From positions 1 through 64,000 of the forward strand of contig JAAQTN010000008.1 of NCBI GenBank assembly GCA_011742915.1: a stretch of 64,000 bases of DNA, in the 5' to 3' direction. Below the pieces are notes generated by a model, which did no database searches, had not been told where the DNA came from, and saw only the letters and a list, made by a program, of their open reading frames with translations. How positions within the stretch are numbered: position 1 is the stretch's first letter; every line of letters begins with the position of its first letter. This document shows, piece by piece, positions 15,303-23,961 of the stretch. The stretch comes from Billgrantia desiderata (GTDB lineage Bacteria; Pseudomonadota; Gammaproteobacteria; Pseudomonadales; Halomonadaceae). Both the position numbers and the translations under genes were made by a program.

Positions 15303-17903
15303 ATGACTGACGAAAAGACGAATCCACGAAAACCCGAGGCCGACTTGGAGGACATGGTCGCCTCCAGCGATACCGGGGCGCGCAAGCCGCTGGGGGCGCC
15401 CGGCAAGCTGCTGGTCGGTGTGGCTGCCGCCTGGTCGCTGTTCCAGCTCTGGATCGCCTCGCCGCTGCCCTATATCTTCCGCATCGGGGTGTTCAATGCC
15501 ACCGAGGCGCGCTCCATTCACCTGGCGTTTGCCATGTTCCTGGCCTTCATGGCCTATCCGGCGCTGAAGCGTTCGCCGCGCGACCGCATACCGCTGCAGG
15601 ACTGGCTGCTGGCGCTGGTGGGGGCGTTCTGCGCCGCCTATATCTTTCTCTTCTACGCGGAGCTCTCCGACCGGCCCGGCTCGCCCATTCTGCGCGACGT
15701 GATCGTCGGCGTGGTCGGCATCGTGGTGCTGCTCGAGGCGACCCGGCGTGCCCTGGGGCCGCCGCTGGCCATCGTTGCTTCGATATTCATTCTCTACTCG
15801 CTTTTCGGCCCCTACATGCCGGGCATTCTGGCCCATCGCGGGGTCAGCCTGTACGGCCTGGTCAACCATCAGTGGCTCACGGCCCAGGGGGTGTTCGGTA
15901 TCGCTTTGGGGGTGTCGACCAGCTTCGTCTTCCTCTTCGTGCTGTTCGGCGCGCTGCTCGACAAGGCCGGTGCCGGCAACTATTTCATCAAGGTCGCCTT
16001 CTCGCTGCTCGGCCATTACAAGGGCGGGCCGGCCAAGGCCGCCGTGGTGGCGTCGGGCATGACCGGCCTGATTTCCGGCTCCTCCATTGCCAATACCGTG
16101 ACCACCGGTACCTTCACCATTCCGATGATGAAGCGGGTGGGATTTTCCGCCGAGAAGGCCGGGGCGGTTGAGGTCTCCTCATCGGTGAACGGACAGATCA
16201 TGCCGCCGGTCATGGGGGCGGCGGCCTTCCTGATGGTGGAGTACGTCGGCATTCCCTATGTGGATGTCATTCGTCACGCCTTCCTGCCGGCTGTGATCTC
16301 CTATATCGCGCTGATCTACATCGTGCATCTGGAAGCGCTCAAGGCCGACATGAAGGGGCTGCCTTCCAGCAACCCGGTGCGTCCGCTGCTCAACAAGGTG
16401 ATCGGTTTCCTGACCGGCCTGATCCTGCTGATGGCGTTGTCGTTTGCCGTCTACTACGGCCTGGGCTGGCTCAAGCCGGTGCTGGGCGACGCCACTCCCT
16501 GGGTCGTAGGGTTGGGCCTTGCCGCCATCTATGTAGGGCTGCTGAAGCTCGGCTCTTACTATCCCGAGCTCGAGCTCGACGATCCGACTTCCAAGGTCGT
16601 CACGTTGCCCCGCACCAAGCCCACGGTGATGGTGGGGCTGCACTACATCCTGCCGGTGATCGTGCTGGTGTGGTGCCTGATGGTGGAGCGCCTCTCGCCC
16701 GGGCTGTCGGCCTTCTGGGCTACGGTGTTCATGATCTGTATCATGATCACTCAGCGTCCCATCACCGCCTTCTTCCGTGGTCGAAGCCGTCTCGCTGCCG
16801 ACATCAAGGAGGGCTTCCTCGACCTGTGGGACGGTCTGGTCGCCGGTGCCCGCAACATGATCGGCATCGGTATCGCCACGGCTACCGCTGGCATCGTGGT
16901 GGGCGCGGTCTCTCAGACCGGTGTCGGCCTGGTGCTGGCCGACGTGGTCGAGATCCTGGCCATGGGCAACCTGATGCTGATCCTGCTGCTCACCGCCGTG
17001 CTCAGCCTGATCCTAGGCATGGGCCTGCCCACCACCGCCAACTACATCGTGGTGTCGGCGCTGATGGCGCCGGTCATCGTGATGCTGGGGCAGCAGAACG
17101 GGCTGATCGTGCCGCTGATCGCGGTGCATCTGTTCGTGTTCTACTTCGGCATCATGGCCGACGTGACGCCGCCGGTGGGGCTGGCCTCGTTCGCCGCGGC
17201 CGCGGTATCGGGCGGCGATCCGCTGCGCACCGGTTTCCAGGCGTTCTACTACAGCCTGCGTACTGCGGCGCTGCCATTCCTGTTCATCTTCAACACTGAC
17301 CTGCTGTTGATCGACGTCGGTTGGCTCCAGGGCATCGTGATATTCATCATCGCGACCATCGCCATGTTGATATTCGCTGCCGGGACCCAGGGCTATATGC
17401 TGGTACGCAGCCGCTGGTACGAATCGGTTCTGCTGCTGCTGGTGGCCTTCACCCTGTTCCGCCCCGGCTACTGGATGGATCGTATCCACGATCCCTATCA
17501 GTCGATCCCGCCGGCCGAGTTCGCCCAGGCGCTGGGCCAGGTCGAGGACGGCAGCCAGCTGCGCGTGCAGATCGCCGGTGAGGACGCCTTCGGCGATCCC
17601 ATGACCACCTATCTGCTGGTGCCGGTGCCGCGTGGCGATACGGCCGAAGAGCGCATGGAGCGACTGGGCATGGAGCTGTGGATCGATGGCGATCAGGCCA
17701 CGGTCGACTTCGTCGAGTTCGGCAGCCTGGCGGCGGACATCGGCTTCGACTTCGATCAGGAGATCATCGAGGTGCTGGCGCCGGTGGATCGCTGGGCCAA
17801 GGAGTGGATGTGGATCCCCGGCTTCCTGCTGTTCGGCCTGGTGGTGCTGTTGCAGCGTCGGCGCAAGCTTCAGCAGCCGTCGTCTACCGCTCACGCTGCC
17901 TGA
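15303..17903 (+). CDS. Fused TRAP transporter permease (4TM/12TM DctQM fusion) (system 3)
   Basis: This 866-residue protein joins the small and large TRAP membrane subunits in one chain, the usual partner of TAXI binding proteins. The first part contains helices such as IHLAFAMFLAFMAYPALKR. The DctM-like core has GLISGSSIANTVTTGTFTIP, VNGQIMPPVMGAAAFLM, LGMGLPTTANYIV and DVTPPVGLASFAAAAVSGG. The final 230 residues form a further membrane and soluble domain (DUF3394-like) ending in a last helix near FLLFGLVVLLQRRRK. It imports the TAXI ligand across the inner membrane. A UspA gene follows after 13 bases. Confidence 0.93.
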   Translation: MTDEKTNPRKPEADLEDMVASSDTGARKPLGAPGKLLVGVAAAWSLFQLWIASPLPYIFRIGVFNATEARSIHLAFAMFLAFMAYPALKRSPRDRIPLQDWLLALVGAFCAAYIFLFYAELSDRPGSPILRDVIVGVVGIVVLLEATRRALGPPLAIVASIFILYSLFGPYMPGILAHRGVSLYGLVNHQWLTAQGVFGIALGVSTSFVFLFVLFGALLDKAGAGNYFIKVAFSLLGHYKGGPAKAAVVASGMTGLISGSSIANTVTTGTFTIPMMKRVGFSAEKAGAVEVSSSVNGQIMPPVMGAAAFLMVEYVGIPYVDVIRHAFLPAVISYIALIYIVHLEALKADMKGLPSSNPVRPLLNKVIGFLTGLILLMALSFAVYYGLGWLKPVLGDATPWVVGLGLAAIYVGLLKLGSYYPELELDDPTSKVVTLPRTKPTVMVGLHYILPVIVLVWCLMVERLSPGLSAFWATVFMICIMITQRPITAFFRGRSRLAADIKEGFLDLWDGLVAGARNMIGIGIATATAGIVVGAVSQTGVGLVLADVVEILAMGNLMLILLLTAVLSLILGMGLPTTANYIVVSALMAPVIVMLGQQNGLIVPLIAVHLFVFYFGIMADVTPPVGLASFAAAAVSGGDPLRTGFQAFYYSLRTAALPFLFIFNTDLLLIDVGWLQGIVIFIIATIAMLIFAAGTQGYMLVRSRWYESVLLLLVAFTLFRPGYWMDRIHDPYQSIPPAEFAQALGQVEDGSQLRVQIAGEDAFGDPMTTYLLVPVPRGDTAEERMERLGMELWIDGDQATVDFVEFGSLAADIGFDFDQEIIEVLAPVDRWAKEWMWIPGFLLFGLVVLLQRRRKLQQPSSTAHAA

Positions 17904-17916
17904 GGAGGATGCAGAG

Positions 17917-18345
17917 ATGTACGACAAGATTCTGCTGGCTGTGGATCTCAACGAGGAGTCATCGTGGGCCAAGGCGTTGCCCACGGCGGTGACCCTGTGC
18001 CGCACCTTCGGCGCGTCGCTGCACGTGGTCACGGTGTTGCCGGATTACCACATGCCGCTGGTGGGTTCCTACTTCCCGCGCGATTTCGCCAAGAAGGCTC
18101 ACGAGGCGATTTCCCAGGCCCAGCATCGTTTCATCGACGAGCACGTGCCCGACGACATCAAGGTGCAGTCGGTGATCGTCGACGGCTCGCCCTGGGAGGC
18201 GATCGTCAAGTCGGCCAAGAAGCTCGAGGTCGATCTGATCGTCATGGCGTCGCACAACAAGCGCAAGTTCGCCGACTACGTGTTGGGCCCCAACGCCGAG
18301 CACGTGGTGCATCACACCAAGATGTCGGTGATGATCGTGCGCTGA
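17917..18345 (+). CDS. Universal stress protein (UspA family), TRAP-associated
   Basis: This 142-residue UspA-fold protein begins MYDKILLAVDLNEESSW and ends with the ATP-binding-type motif region VMASHNKRKFADYVLGPNAEHVVHHTKMSVMIVR. The classical G-2x-G-9x-G(S/T) pattern appears as a degenerate version, so nucleotide binding is not certain. It follows the TAXI permease by 13 bases in one operon. This arrangement recalls TeaD beside the Halomonas elongata ectoine TRAP transporter, which modulates uptake. By analogy it probably tunes this transporter. I use the ATG at 17917, behind TGAGGAGG. Confidence 0.9.
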   Translation: MYDKILLAVDLNEESSWAKALPTAVTLCRTFGASLHVVTVLPDYHMPLVGSYFPRDFAKKAHEAISQAQHRFIDEHVPDDIKVQSVIVDGSPWEAIVKSAKKLEVDLIVMASHNKRKFADYVLGPNAEHVVHHTKMSVMIVR

Positions 18346-18370
18346 GTGCGTCGAGTCGTCATGTTGGAAA

Positions 18371-18405
18371 CGCAGAAGCCCCGGCCACTGGCCGGGGCTT
18401 CTGCG
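18371..18405. terminator. Bidirectional terminator between uspA and soxYZ
   Basis: A perfect 16-bp stem with a 3-base loop runs from CGCAGAAGCCCCGGCC (18371-18386) to GGCCGGGGCTTCTGCG (18390-18405). It sits between two convergent genes and can serve both. T-tracts are weak on each side. Confidence 0.8.
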
Positions 18406-18429
18406 CTCAGGCGTGCTCGTCGAGCGGTA

Positions 18430-19257
18430 TCAGGACAGCTCCAGCTCGGCCACATGGCGGGCCGTTTCGCCCGTGTCGTCCTGCCAGGTGAACTCGGCCT
18501 CTCCACTCTCCACGGGAGTGAGGAAGAAGCGCAGGTAGGGGTTGGCGGAAACCGCCTGATGCAGGTCGGCCTCGAACACCACATCGCCATCGATGGAGAC
18601 GCTGAAGCGTTCGACGATGTGGCGGGGCAGGGTTTCTCCGTCATCCCCTTCGCGCAGCCCGGTCTCCATGGGGTGATTGATCAGCGTGCGCACCTCGGCA
18701 GGTTCCCCGGCGGACAGCCCTGAGGGAACGCTGACGCGCGGATTGGAGAGCGCGTCGTTGGCATCGTTGCCGTTACGCATCAGACAGCCGCTCACGGTGA
18801 TGCGCACCTCGCGCGAGGTGGCAAAACGTTCGCCCTGGTGGCTGGTGGCAATGGCGATGACCTGCTGGGTCTCGTTGAGACGCACCCGGGTGGAGATCTC
18901 CGGCTTGGCGCTCAGCTGTGTCAGGCGGAAGGTGGCTACCTCGGGGTAGGGGTTGCCGTTGGCGAACAGGTCGATGCGCTCGATGTAATCGCCCTCGGCG
19001 AGTTCGCCATCGAAGCTGACCGTGAGCGGCACGGCAGAGCCGTCTTCGGACACGTGCGGCAGGTCGAGCGTCAGCCCCTCGGTGCTGGGTGTGCTCTCGC
19101 CCAGCACGCTCTGAGCGGCTTCCAGGCGCTGCCAGGGCTCGTTGGCGAACCCGGGCATGGCCAGACCGGCCAGCCCGAGGCCGGCGCAGGCCAGGGTCAG
19201 CCCGCGCAGCAGGCGGCGGCGAGAGGCGTCGTGACGAGATTGACGGAACGGATGCAT
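18430..19257 (-). CDS. Fused SoxYZ-like sulfur carrier protein, Tat-exported
   Basis: This 275-residue protein carries a twin-arginine signal (SRRRLLRG near residues 12-19), a SoxY-like domain (about 45-160) and a SoxZ-like domain (about 170-275, starting NPRVSVPSGLSAGEPAEV). SoxYZ carries sulfur intermediates on a cysteine in a flexible SoxY arm. The matching cysteine here is C158 in VSGCLMRNGND, not the usual terminal GGCGG arm, because SoxZ is fused on. It is the last gene of the fcc-yeeE-soxYZ operon, which suggests handling of sulfide- or thiosulfate-derived sulfur. An upstream in-frame start was rejected because GGAGGAG precedes the ATG at 19257. Confidence 0.85.
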   Translation of the reverse strand: MHPFRQSRHDASRRRLLRGLTLACAGLGLAGLAMPGFANEPWQRLEAAQSVLGESTPSTEGLTLDLPHVSEDGSAVPLTVSFDGELAEGDYIERIDLFANGNPYPEVATFRLTQLSAKPEISTRVRLNETQQVIAIATSHQGERFATSREVRITVSGCLMRNGNDANDALSNPRVSVPSGLSAGEPAEVRTLINHPMETGLREGDDGETLPRHIVERFSVSIDGDVVFEADLHQAVSANPYLRFFLTPVESGEAEFTWQDDTGETARHVAELELS

Positions 19258-19273
19258 GGACTCCTCCAGTTGA

Positions 19274-20299
19274 TCAATGCTTTGACAGCGCCAACGGCCC
19301 GCGGATTCCCAGACGCGCACCCAGCACGATGCCGGCCACGGCGAGGAACGAGGCGAGCGACAGCGTCGAGAAGCCCGACAGGCCCTGGCCGATGGAGCAG
19401 CCCAGCGACATCACGCCGCCTATGCCCATGAGAGCACCCCCCGTCATGCTGCGCAGCATATGGGCCGGCGAGTCGAACGAATGCAGGCGGAAGTCCCGCC
19501 GCAGCAGCGCCGTGGCCAGCGCCCCCAGCACGACACCGCCCACCACGCTGACGCCGAAGCCCAGGCGGGTGCCGGTGGAGAGCATGAGGTACTGCAGCGA
19601 CTCGCCGATGGGCGCGACGAAGGTGAGACTGGCCAGGCGCACGGGTTCGAAGTCGTCGAAGCCGAGCACGCCGGTGGTGTACCAGCTGGCAGGCACCAGG
19701 GCGCCGATGGCAAGGCCGCTGGCCCACTCCCGCGGAGTGTGGCGAAAGGCCGGACTGGTGAAGGCCCAGGCGCACAGGCCGCCACCCACCAGCAGTGCCG
19801 GCAGCCAGCCCGGCAGACCGATCAGGTTCGGCAGGGTGGCCGCGGGCAGGCGCAGCGTGGTAGCGCCATCGAGCCACAGCCGCAGCGGGGCAAGCACGCC
19901 CGACAGCATCATGAAGGCTGCCAGACCCAGGCACACCAGCACCACGAAGCTGCGCAGGTTGCCGCTGGCGAGCAGCACCAGGGCGCGGGCCCCGCAGCCG
20001 TTGGCCAGGGCCATGCCGTAACCGAAGAGCAGGCCGCCCAGCGGCACGGCCAGCCAGGAGAACCTGTCCACCGCGTACAGCGAGGCGTCGAGCGAGACCA
20101 GCCCGGTCGCGACCAGGCCCTGGCTGCCCAGCACGGCCACGCCCATGGCCACGGCGAAGGCCCGCAGCTTGCGTGAATCGCCCTGCGTCGTGGCGTTGAC
20201 CACACCGCGCAGCAGGCAGAAGCCGGAGAGCTGGCCGACGGCGCCGAAGACAAGGCCGATCGCCAACCCCGCCCAAACGACCAGCTCGGTATGACTCAT
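19274..20299 (-). CDS. YeeE/YedE (TsuA-like) thiosulfate transporter family protein
   Basis: This 341-residue polytopic membrane protein has the two conserved cysteine motifs of the YeeE/TsuA family, NGCGAR in the first half and SLGCSIGQG in the second. In characterised members these cysteines pass thiosulfate through the membrane. It lies 16 bases upstream of the fused soxYZ gene and downstream of the FCSD flavoprotein, so thiosulfate or a related sulfur species is the probable cargo. I start at the ATG at 20299 (MSHTELVVWAG). A longer upstream reading overlaps the previous gene and is not hydrophobic. Confidence 0.88.
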   Translation of the reverse strand: MSHTELVVWAGLAIGLVFGAVGQLSGFCLLRGVVNATTQGDSRKLRAFAVAMGVAVLGSQGLVATGLVSLDASLYAVDRFSWLAVPLGGLLFGYGMALANGCGARALVLLASGNLRSFVVLVCLGLAAFMMLSGVLAPLRLWLDGATTLRLPAATLPNLIGLPGWLPALLVGGGLCAWAFTSPAFRHTPREWASGLAIGALVPASWYTTGVLGFDDFEPVRLASLTFVAPIGESLQYLMLSTGTRLGFGVSVVGGVVLGALATALLRRDFRLHSFDSPAHMLRSMTGGALMGIGGVMSLGCSIGQGLSGFSTLSLASFLAVAGIVLGARLGIRGPLALSKH

Positions 20300-20411
20300 G
20301 GTGCGCAGCTCCTCGAGAAATGCGATGTAATGAAAAGGACCGCCCGCGGGCGGCCCTTCGATGACGCCACCTTGGGTGGCCGAGCAGTATAGCGCCTTGC
20401 CGCGATGGAGT

Positions 20412-21728
20412 TCAGGTCTGAGTGCCCCATGTATCCTGGCAGATGGCGTTGTACCAGCCGACGGCATACTGGGCTTCCAGCGCCCGCGTAGCGCTGGGAG
20501 CGCCGGTCGGGCTCACGCCGCCGGAACCTTCCACTTCGGCAATCGCGCCGTCCACCACGCGGTAGACCCCGGCCACCGAGATACCGTACTCGGGGCCCAC
20601 CAGGCTGTAGCAGGTATTGGTCCAGTAGGCCTCGGGGGCCGGGCGCGACTCGAGCGAAGCGGCGATGGCGGCCGCCACGACCTTGGCCTGGGCATTGGCA
20701 CAGAAGCCTGACTTGGGCATCGGCGCGGCGACAGTGGCATCGCCGATCACGTAGATGTCCTCGACCTGCTGCGATTCGAAGGTCTCGGGCTTGACCGGCA
20801 CCCAGCCGGAGTCGTCGGTGACGCCGGCACGTTCGGCGATCCAGCCGGCCTTCTGTGGCGGGATGACGTTGAGCACGTCGGCCTTGTGCACGGTGCCGAA
20901 TTCGGTTTCCACCTCCAGGCGCTCGGCGTCCACCCGCGTGACACGGCCGTCGTTGGAGAGTCCCACCCACTCGATACGGTCGCCGTAGAGCTGCTCCCAG
21001 CCCTCCATGAACAGCCCCTGCTTGGAGAAGTTGTCCTTGGCGTCGAGGATCAACACCTTGGACTTGGGCTTGTACTGGGCCAGGTAATTGGCCACGAGGC
21101 TGGCGCGCTCGTAGGGGCCGGGCGGGCAGCGGAAGGGGTTCTCCGGGGCCACCATGACGAAGGTGCCGCCATCCTCCATGGCTTCCAGCTGGGCGCGCAG
21201 CTTTTCCGTCTGACTGCCGGCCTTCCAGGCGTGGGGCGCCTTCTCGGCAGCCGCTTCGTCGTAGCCCTCCAGGGCATTCCAGCGGATGTCGATCCCCGGG
21301 GAGAGTAGCAGCCGGTCGTAGTCGAGCTCGCTGCCGGTGGAGAGGGTGACCTTGTGCGCGGCGGCATCGACATCCTCGGCCCTGGCATGGATCACGCGAA
21401 CCCCATAGCGATCCTGCAGCTCGTCGTACCCGTGGGCGATCTCATCCATGCTGCGCAGCCCGCCCAGGTGCAGGTTGCTGAACGGGCAGGTGTAGAAGGT
21501 CTCGGCCGGCTCGACCAGGATCACCTCGATGGCCGGATTGGCTCGCTTGAGATACTTGGCCGCCGTAGCACCACCGAAGCCGCCGCCCACGACGACGACC
21601 TTACCGGCGTGCTGTCCGCCGATGGCGAAGGGCGTAACGCCGCCTACCAGGGGCAGCAGCGAGGCGGCACCCAGGCCCTTGATCAGTTGCCGACGATTGA
21701 TGCCGGAACGTTGGGAATGCTGTGTCAT
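20412..21728 (-). CDS. fccB: Flavocytochrome c sulfide dehydrogenase flavoprotein subunit (FccB-like)
   Basis: This 438-residue protein has a twin-arginine signal (NRRQLIKGL), an FAD-binding motif [19 protein letters not shown] at about residue 35, and the family segments [10 protein letters not shown] and [11 protein letters not shown]. The C-terminal FCSD flavin-binding domain contains [12 protein letters not shown] and [12 protein letters not shown]. It oxidises sulfide to sulfur in the periplasm and passes electrons to its cytochrome partner, encoded 8 bases upstream. The cysteine pair expected for the redox-active disulfide is visible in FRCPP and NTCYS. Start chosen at MTQHSQRSG. Confidence 0.9.
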   Translation of the reverse strand: MTQHSQRSGINRRQLIKGLGAASLLPLVGGVTPFAIGGQHAGKVVVVGGGFGGATAAKYLKRANPAIEVILVEPAETFYTCPFSNLHLGGLRSMDEIAHGYDELQDRYGVRVIHARAEDVDAAAHKVTLSTGSELDYDRLLLSPGIDIRWNALEGYDEAAAEKAPHAWKAGSQTEKLRAQLEAMEDGGTFVMVAPENPFRCPPGPYERASLVANYLAQYKPKSKVLILDAKDNFSKQGLFMEGWEQLYGDRIEWVGLSNDGRVTRVDAERLEVETEFGTVHKADVLNVIPPQKAGWIAERAGVTDDSGWVPVKPETFESQQVEDIYVIGDATVAAPMPKSGFCANAQAKVVAAAIAASLESRPAPEAYWTNTCYSLVGPEYGISVAGVYRVVDGAIAEVEGSGGVSPTGAPSATRALEAQYAVGWYNAICQDTWGTQT

Positions 21729-21736
21729 GGCGCGCC

Positions 21737-22111
21737 TCACTCCTGCGGTTCTTGTTCTGCTTGCGAATCGTCATCGCCGTCTGGGTCGATGGCGGCAAAA
21801 TGGGCAGCCAGGGCGGCCAGCTCCTCGTCGGTGAAGCCCTTGGCGATACGATCCATGATAGTGGTATCGCTCTGCTCCTCGTGCTTGAACGCGAGCAACC
21901 GCGCCTCGAGAACCTCGGCGGGCCGCCCGGCGAGGGCCGGCACGCTGCCTACCAGGCGACCGTCGGTGCCATGGCAGTTGGCGCAGGCGGCGGCCATGAG
22001 ATCAACCTGCTCGGAGGAGAAACTGGGTTCGGCGAGACTCTTGGCGGCGATGCCCCCGAACAGCAGCACCCCCAGCACCGGTGCAGCCGCCCTGCGAAAG
22101 AACCGTTTCAT
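21737..22111 (-). CDS. Periplasmic c-type cytochrome (FccA-like partner of FCSD)
   Basis: This 124-residue protein has an N-terminal signal peptide (to about residue 28) and a single class I heme site, CANCH with C43, C46 and H47. A likely methionine ligand is the M in [10 protein letters not shown]. The acidic tail [16 protein letters not shown] is unusual for a cytochrome. It opens the sulfur operon and lies directly before the flavoprotein gene, so it is the probable electron acceptor subunit. Start is the ATG at 22111. The longer upstream reading lacks signal-peptide form. Confidence 0.87.
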   Translation of the reverse strand: MKRFFRRAAAPVLGVLLFGGIAAKSLAEPSFSSEQVDLMAAACANCHGTDGRLVGSVPALAGRPAEVLEARLLAFKHEEQSDTTIMDRIAKGFTDEELAALAAHFAAIDPDGDDDSQAEQEPQE

Positions 22112-22472
22112 CGTCAGGCTCCTGATTGCGTTGTCTGTTGTTCGAATATCCGTAAGGGAAGCTAAGCGGAATGTTAAAGCCAAGGACAGCCCCTCAGAAG
22201 GAACACTTCGGCATTCCCTTATGACTGAATATACAACAATCGGCCGTTGTTATTACCTTGAAGCATTCCAGCAACCGCCACGACGTCCCGGGCGGGCGCG
22301 GCAGCGTGGAAGGACCGATGCGGTTTCGCGCGCAGCGTTGACAACTTTGCTCGGCACTCTTGTGCGCGGTCAACTAGAGTGGAAATTACGAAGACAACAA
22401 GACGTCGTCCGAACCACCCGGCCGGAAAGACGCTTGCCAGTCCCTACCATGGCGACCAAACGGGGTACGACA
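22112..22472. promoter_or_regulatory. Divergent promoter region between the fcc operon and the DUF2189 gene
   Basis: No gene is seen in these 361 bases. A locally AT-rich part (about 22215-22265) contains AACAA (22235-22239) and TTGTT (22247-22251) flanking CGGCCG, a dyad with one bulged base that could be an operator for the fcc-soxYZ operon. The rest is ordinary GC-rich sequence in which I see no further structure. Confidence 0.35.
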
Positions 22473-23288
22473 ATGAATGCAGCGACCAAATCCTCAGGGC
22501 AGAGCTCCGCACCCAACGTCAAGATCACCATCAACCCCATTGGCATGGACAGACCGCGAGCCTGGCTGGCTGCGGGTTTCGAGGATTTCCGTCGGGCCAC
22601 GGCCGTCAGTCTTGCCTACGGCATGTTCTGGGTCGGCCTGAGTATCGCCGTCACGGCCGGGGCCATCGTCCTCGACCTGTGGCATTGGTTGCTGCCGCTG
22701 GTGGCCGGCTTCATGTTCATCGGCCCCCTGGTCGCGGTGGGTTCCTACGGGATCAGCCGGGCGCTCGAGGAGGGCCGCGTGCCGCACCTCGGCGACGCTT
22801 TCGGCGCCTGGCGCCCCCATGCCGGGCAACTGGCGATGATGGGCGTGATGATGATGATCTTCTTCCTGGCCTGGATTCGCCTGGCGACCCTGCTCTTTGC
22901 GCTCTTCTTCGGCTTCGAGGCGCCGGGCGTGGCGGAGCTCTACGCTTCGCTGCTGACCACCCCGGAAGGGCTCGGACTGATCGCGGTAGGCACCGCGGCG
23001 GGAGCCGTGCTGGCCTTCGGCGCTTTTTCCATCAGTGTGGTCGCCATTCCGACGCTGATGGACCAGGACCTGACCTTCATGGAGGGCATCGAAGCGAGCG
23101 TGCGCACCGTCGCGCGCAACTTCAAGCCGATGCTGCTGTGGGCAGTCATCCTGACCGGCAGCGTACTGATTGGCATGATGACGTTCTACATCGGCCTGGC
23201 GCTGATCCTGCCGGTACTGGGGCATGCCAGTTGGCACGCCTATGAGGATCTGGTTCGCTGTGAGCCGGTGGAGAAGCTGGAATCGTGA
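22473..23288 (+). CDS. DUF2189 domain-containing integral membrane protein
   Basis: This 271-residue protein has about six transmembrane segments and matches the DUF2189 family, seen in AWLAAGFEDFRRATAVSLAYGMFWVG, PLVAVGSYGISRALEEGR and PTLMDQDLTFMEGIEASVRTV. The family is a predicted inner-membrane protein often found near respiratory or cytochrome genes, and its function is unknown. The start is uncertain between ATG 22473 and ATG 22449. Much longer in-frame readings upstream cross the divergent fcc operon and are not real. Confidence 0.8.
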   Translation: MNAATKSSGQSSAPNVKITINPIGMDRPRAWLAAGFEDFRRATAVSLAYGMFWVGLSIAVTAGAIVLDLWHWLLPLVAGFMFIGPLVAVGSYGISRALEEGRVPHLGDAFGAWRPHAGQLAMMGVMMMIFFLAWIRLATLLFALFFGFEAPGVAELYASLLTTPEGLGLIAVGTAAGAVLAFGAFSISVVAIPTLMDQDLTFMEGIEASVRTVARNFKPMLLWAVILTGSVLIGMMTFYIGLALILPVLGHASWHAYEDLVRCEPVEKLES

Positions 23289-23405
23289 TCCGCCCACAGG
23301 CAGGAGGCCGGTGCCTCCTGCCTGTCCAGAATACGCTTTCCCTACCTGAACTTTTCTTCAGTTTCGCGTACGCTTGGCCCATCCCAATGACTCGGACGGT
23401 CCACT

Positions 23406-23924
23406 ATGCCTCGATCATGGCCAAGCTGTGCAATGGCTGCAGCCGCTTTGTTCCTTTCCTCCACCTTGCTGTCTGCGCAGGCTGCGACGCTGCCGCCACC
23501 CGAAGGTGAGGTGCTGCTCAGAGTGACGGGCAATATCGAACACTCGAATGTGGACGGCGAGCTGCAGCTTGACCTGGACCAACTGATGACGCTTTCTCCC
23601 CACGTCATCGAGACGGCCACGCCCTGGACGGAGGGCATCGGACGCTTCGAGGGGCCGCTGTTTCGTGCCGTGCTGGAAGCGGCTGGCGCTGAGGGCGAGC
23701 GGGTCCGGGTAACGTCGCTGAACGAGTACGAGATCGAGATACCCTGGTCCGACCTGTACGATTACGATGTGATTCTCGCCGTCATGCGCGACGGCGAGCC
23801 CATCGCGGTGCGCGACCTGGGGCCCGTGCTGGTGCTCTACCCCTTCGATGAGCACCCCGAACTGCTCAACGAAACCATTCGCCATCGCTCCGTCTGGCAT
23901 GTGGGTACCGTCGATGTGCAGTGA
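23406..23924 (+). CDS. Periplasmic molybdopterin oxidoreductase-domain-like protein
   Basis: This 172-residue protein has a signal peptide (cleaved near LLSAQAA, about residue 26). The rest resembles a small sulfite-oxidase-type molybdopterin-binding fold, with segments such as FEGPLFRAVLEAAGAEGERVRVTSLNEYEIEIPWSDLYDYDVILAVMR split by short loops. It lacks the cysteine that ligates molybdenum in true oxidoreductases, so it is probably a binding or sensing protein, not an enzyme. It lies 37 bases before a membrane hybrid kinase and may be its periplasmic input partner. That role is inferred from position. Confidence 0.7.
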   Translation: MPRSWPSCAMAAAALFLSSTLLSAQAATLPPPEGEVLLRVTGNIEHSNVDGELQLDLDQLMTLSPHVIETATPWTEGIGRFEGPLFRAVLEAAGAEGERVRVTSLNEYEIEIPWSDLYDYDVILAVMRDGEPIAVRDLGPVLVLYPFDEHPELLNETIRHRSVWHVGTVDVQ

Positions 23925-23961
23925 GGTCTCGCGGCGAAGCCTCAGTACGGGGCGCTGAAGC

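Noticed and set aside
21354..22472. Upstream extension of the DUF2189 gene in the same frame
   Set aside because: The extension runs antisense through the FCSD flavoprotein and cytochrome genes and the divergent promoter region. The DUF2189 domain begins only after 22473.
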